NCBI GenBank assembly: GCA_019234745.1
Contig: JAFAKZ010000447.1
Location: 1 to 12,349, forward strand
Length of the DNA: 12,349 nt
Direction: 5' to 3'
Source: Burkholderiales bacterium
GTDB lineage: Bacteria > Pseudomonadota > Gammaproteobacteria > Burkholderiales > Chitinimonadaceae
A program made the translations under genes and the position numbers. Position 1 is the first letter of the stretch. Every line of letters starts with the position of its first letter. Below the pieces are notes generated by a model that was given only the letters and a program-made list of their open reading frames with translations, ran no database searches and was not told the DNA's origin. Below are positions 9,765 through 12,349 of the stretch, piece by piece.

Positions 9765-11225
9765 TCAGGCCGCTAAGGCGGTATCGCCCGTCACGCCGCT
9801 GACTGACACGCGGTTGCGCCCCGCTTCCTTGGCGAAGTAGAGTGCCTCGTCGGCTGCGACGACCAAGGCGACGGGGTCGACGGTAAGGCCGCTGCCGGCC
9901 AGCACACCCTGTTCAGCCTGGATGCTGGCGGGCCGTATGCTGGCGACGCCGATGCTGACGGTGACCTTGTTGCCGACCCTGGACGCCGCATGCGGCAGTG
10001 CCAATTCGGCCAGGTCGCTGCGGATGCGCTCAGCCAGTTCCAGCACTTCATGCATATCGAGGTAGGGCAAGAGCACGGCGAACTCTTCGCCGCCGTAGCG
10101 CGCCGCCAGCTCGCCGGAACGCTGCGCCATGCGGCCGAGAACACCAGCAACCGACTTCAGGCATTCGTCGCCGGCCACATGGCCGTAGTGGTCGTTGTAG
10201 AGCTTGAAGTGGTCGACGTCGATCAGCAGCAGCGACAGCATCGTGTTGTTACGGATGGCACGGCGCCACTCTCCGGCCAAGGCATCGTCGAAAGCGCGGC
10301 GGTTGGCGATGCTGGTGAGCGCATCGACGGTGCTGAGGCGCTGCAGCTCGCGCGTGGTGTCGAGCAGGCGCAGATACATCCAGCCGTTCTCGATCAGCAG
10401 CACGCACAGCACGAAGCTCGCCGCAAGCAGGCCGAACATGCGCCCGGCGTAGAAGCCCAGGTCGAAGCGGCCGCCGTTGAACACGGCCGAGAGGCCGATA
10501 TCGCATAGCCAGGAGCACATCGTGACCATCAGCCACATGTCGAGCACAGACTGGGTGCGCCGCTTCCAGAGCGAATACAGGGCCAGGGCACTCAGCGCCC
10601 AAACGGAGGTTGCCACGCCGCGCATGATGGACGAATAGCCGTTGCCCTGCATGATGGAAGGCAGCAGGGTGTGCTCGCCCAGTGTGGCCAGCAAGGCAAT
10701 GACCAGCACGCCGAGTACGACGCTTCCGATCGCGAGCGGCATGGTGCGGCGGAGCGGAGCGGCAATCTGGCCGTCAAGCCGCGCGTAAGCCATGACGAGC
10801 ACGGGGAAACCAGCATGCCAGAACATATACAGCCAGGCCGTGGTTTGCGCGTCGCCGCCGATCACGCCCTGGGCGCCGAACAGGCCAGGGAAGCTCAAGG
10901 CGTGCACAGCCGCCATGAGCGCGGTGAAGGCATAGGCGCAGACCAGTACCAGCATGGCGCGCGTACGGTTGATGAGAAACTGCCCGAACAGCAGCACGCT
11001 CGTAATCAGGTCGTTGATGACGAGCGCGGACTCGTAGACCGGGATAAAGGCCCATTGCTTGGGCAGCGGCGTGGTAGCGAAGGGGGCGGCAATCAGGAAG
11101 ACAAGTAGCGAAACGGCGGCCAGGGCGACGGCAAGACGGTATTCGCGACGGCCGGGCGGCAGGTTCGACAGGAACGCCGGGGGCCGCAGCATGGGGTCTT
11201 GCGTCATGCTGTCGTATTTGGACAT
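9765..11225 (-). CDS. MASE4-GGDEF membrane diguanylate cyclase
   Basis: The protein is 486 residues. The N-terminal half (about 30-290) is a MASE4-type multi-helix membrane sensor. Its family-like segments include FIPVYESALVINDLITSVLLF (60-80) with GQF following, HALSFPGLFG (108-117) and WLYMFWHAGFPVLVMAY (131-147). The C-terminal GGDEF domain (about 292-476) has DALTSIANRR (301-310), the metal-ligand region LLLIDVDHFK (332-341) with D336, and the active-site loop GGEEF at 378-382. It should therefore make c-di-GMP from two GTP. The inhibitory I-site position reads RSGE (369-372) instead of RxxD. The ATG at 11225 is chosen because it gives a normal N-terminus, although its ribosome site (CAGG) is weak. 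The gene lies between the chemoreceptor and the XRE-cupin gene and probably has its own promoter. Confidence 0.93.
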   Translation of the reverse strand: MSKYDSMTQDPMLRPPAFLSNLPPGRREYRLAVALAAVSLLVFLIAAPFATTPLPKQWAFIPVYESALVINDLITSVLLFGQFLINRTRAMLVLVCAYAFTALMAAVHALSFPGLFGAQGVIGGDAQTTAWLYMFWHAGFPVLVMAYARLDGQIAAPLRRTMPLAIGSVVLGVLVIALLATLGEHTLLPSIMQGNGYSSIMRGVATSVWALSALALYSLWKRRTQSVLDMWLMVTMCSWLCDIGLSAVFNGGRFDLGFYAGRMFGLLAASFVLCVLLIENGWMYLRLLDTTRELQRLSTVDALTSIANRRAFDDALAGEWRRAIRNNTMLSLLLIDVDHFKLYNDHYGHVAGDECLKSVAGVLGRMAQRSGELAARYGGEEFAVLLPYLDMHEVLELAERIRSDLAELALPHAASRVGNKVTVSIGVASIRPASIQAEQGVLAGSGLTVDPVALVVAADEALYFAKEAGRNRVSVSGVTGDTALAA

Positions 11226-11243
11226 GGAACAACCTGTTTTGTC

Positions 11244-11264
11244 TGCACCGCGCTGGGCGGTGCA
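11244..11264 (-). repeat. Hairpin in the diguanylate cyclase leader
   Basis: TGCACCGC and GCGGTGCA form a perfect 8-bp stem around a 5-base loop, 18 bases upstream of the cyclase ATG. There is no T-run after it, so it is not a standard terminator. It could affect ribosome access. Confidence 0.45.
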
Positions 11265-11287
11265 TTATCCGCATATTTTCTCCTTGC

Positions 11288-11293
11288 ATTATA
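11288..11293 (-). promoter_or_regulatory. Consensus -10 box upstream of the diguanylate cyclase
   Basis: Minus-strand TATAAT is a perfect -10. The -35 position 17 bp upstream (CCATAT, 11316-11311) is poor, which suggests activator dependence. The start of transcription would be near 11281. Confidence 0.5.
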
Positions 11294-11318
11294 TATTCTT
11301 TGCAAACCAGATATGGAC

Positions 11319-11344
11319 GGACTTGCAAGGCAATTTGCACGTCC
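11319..11344. repeat. Imperfect inverted repeat upstream of the cyclase promoter
   Basis: Arms GGACTTGCAA and TTGCACGTCC (one mismatch in ten) flank six bases. Its centre is about 50 bp upstream of the predicted transcription start, where an activator would bind. It also follows the chemoreceptor stop by about 30 bp and could act as a transcript-end hairpin, but it has no T-run. Confidence 0.4.
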
Positions 11345-11374
11345 AGTTACGACGAGATGTCAGGGAGCAAGGCG

Positions 11375-12349
11375 TCACACCGCTGCGGCACCATCGACAG
11401 TGAAGTAGGCGATCATGGTGGTGAGCTGCTCCGCCTGCGCGTTCAGTTCTTCCGCTGTGGCGGCCAGCTCCTCGGCCGTTGCGGCCGTACGTTGCGTGAT
11501 CTGCGACAGGTCGTTGACCACTACGCTCGCCTGGTTAGCCCCTTCCGCCTGATAGTCCGAATTGACGCTGATCTCGCGCACCAGTTGCGAGGTCTGGGCG
11601 ATATGCGGTATCAGGGCGTTGAGCAGTTCGCCCGCATGCATGACCCGCAGCACGCTGTCGTTCGCCACGCTGACGATGTCGTGCGCCGTGGTTTGGCAGC
11701 TCTCGGCCAGGCGCCGGATTTCGGCGGCCAGTACGGAAAAACCGCGCCCATGCTGGCCAGCCCGCGCCGCCTCGATGGCGGCGTTGAGCGCCAGCAGATT
11801 GGTGCGATGCGCGATCTCGTCGATCACGCCGATCTGCTGTTGGATACGGTGCATGGCATCGACCGAATGCGTCATGGCGACGCCGCTCGCCTGCGCTTCA
11901 GCTGCTGCCGCGGCGGCTGTCGTATCGGTGTGGCGCGCGTTGTCGTGATTGTGCGCGATACCGGCTGTGAACTGTTCCAGCGCGGCAGCCGTCTCTTCCA
12001 GGTTCGCCGCCTGCTGCGTGGCAGTCACCCGCAAATGCTGCGCTGTATCGCTGACTTGCCGCGAAGCCTCGCCCAGGATGGTGGCAGTCTGCCCGATCTC
12101 TCCAATGATGCGGCGCAGCGCTTCCACCATGAAGCGCAGCGCGTAGAGCAGGCTGTCGTGGTCGTTCGCTGCCGTGACGATGGTCAGGTCCAGCCGCCCG
12201 CACGCGACGGCCCGCGCCACTTCGGCCGCATAATCAGGCTCGCCTCCCAGTTGGCGCAGGAGGCGACGACTGAACCACCATGCGGTGAACACGCAGCTGG
12301 CGACAGCGATGCCGGCCAAAGTGACCATGCGGGTACGCGCAGCCTCATA
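11375..12349 (-). CDS. Methyl-accepting chemotaxis protein, C-terminal part (cut by right edge)
   Basis: The visible 324 residues run open to the right edge, so the N-terminal TM1 and ligand domain are missing. In order there is TM2 (about 9-24), a HAMP beginning RRLLRQLGGEPDYAAEVAR, and the coiled-coil signalling region. The conserved hairpin tip is at about 176-214 (DEIAHRTNLLALNAAIEAAR, then AGQHGRGFSVLAAEIRRLAE). The tip interacts with CheA and CheW in receptor arrays. Candidate methylation stretches are NLEETAAALEQ and AEELAATAEELNAQAEQ. There is no CheR-binding pentapeptide; the end is DGAAAV. The tip has HR in IAHRTN where FQ is usual, and Q where E is usual after AG; these look like family variation. 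An ATG at 12328 exists but is only an internal methionine just before TM2. The stimulus cannot be told. Confidence 0.93.
   Translation of the reverse strand, partial: YEAARTRMVTLAGIAVASCVFTAWWFSRRLLRQLGGEPDYAAEVARAVACGRLDLTIVTAANDHDSLLYALRFMVEALRRIIGEIGQTATILGEASRQVSDTAQHLRVTATQQAANLEETAAALEQFTAGIAHNHDNARHTDTTAAAAAAEAQASGVAMTHSVDAMHRIQQQIGVIDEIAHRTNLLALNAAIEAARAGQHGRGFSVLAAEIRRLAESCQTTAHDIVSVANDSVLRVMHAGELLNALIPHIAQTSQLVREISVNSDYQAEGANQASVVVNDLSQITQRTAATAEELAATAEELNAQAEQLTTMIAYFTVDGAAAV

Noticed and set aside
10774..11274. Frame starting at the strong AAGGAG/ATG upstream of the cyclase, as a true gene
   Set aside because: Past the leader it is just another frame of the cyclase, Arg/Pro/His-rich with no family features. 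Only its start is kept, as a possible regulatory element.

Overview
The window is about 12.3 kb of GC-rich DNA from a Gram-negative bacterium. Every gene I can support lies on the minus strand, so the natural reading order runs from high to low coordinates. Exported proteins with Sec or Tat signals, a hybrid sensor kinase, a chemoreceptor, a membrane diguanylate cyclase and the overall protein style point to a motile, free-living proteobacterium. Betaproteobacteria (Oxalobacteraceae or Neisseriales relatives) is my best guess, but it is inference from protein style only. I see no tRNA, rRNA, insertion sequence, CRISPR array or phage gene.

Right part (12349 to about 9765): the signalling half of a methyl-accepting chemotaxis protein is cut by the right edge. 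It is followed by a MASE4-GGDEF diguanylate cyclase. The 149-bp gap between them has a consensus -10 box, an inverted repeat, a hairpin and a strong but out-of-frame start site, so the cyclase leader may be regulated.

Middle part (9671 to 6950): an XRE-cupin regulator has an inverted repeat overlapping its own start and forms a tight pair with a protein made of two fused GNAT acetyltransferase domains. Next comes a DUF4442 hotdog (thioesterase-like) protein. Its upstream region contains a palindrome matching the operator type of PsrA-like TetR regulators of fatty-acid metabolism, overlapping a consensus -35 box. A small unrecognised protein follows.

Left part (6785 to 1): a TorT-like periplasmic binding protein overlaps by 4 bp a 1093-residue hybrid histidine kinase. 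The kinase has a periplasmic Cache-like sensor, HAMP, HisKA, HATPase, two receiver domains and an HPt domain. No transporter genes accompany the pair, so the binding protein probably presents a ligand to the kinase, as TorT does to TorS, although this kinase does not have the all-helical TorS sensor. Downstream, a Sec-exported DUF2141 protein is tightly coupled to a Tat-exported carotenoid-cleavage oxygenase with all four iron-ligand histidines, and the start of another gene is cut by the left edge.

The most interesting items are the TorT-like/Cache-kinase pair with an apparently altered ligand pocket, the exported DUF2141-carotenoid oxygenase operon next to it, and the PsrA-type operator. 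None of these proves a new system by itself. The kinase-oxygenase link is a proximity inference.
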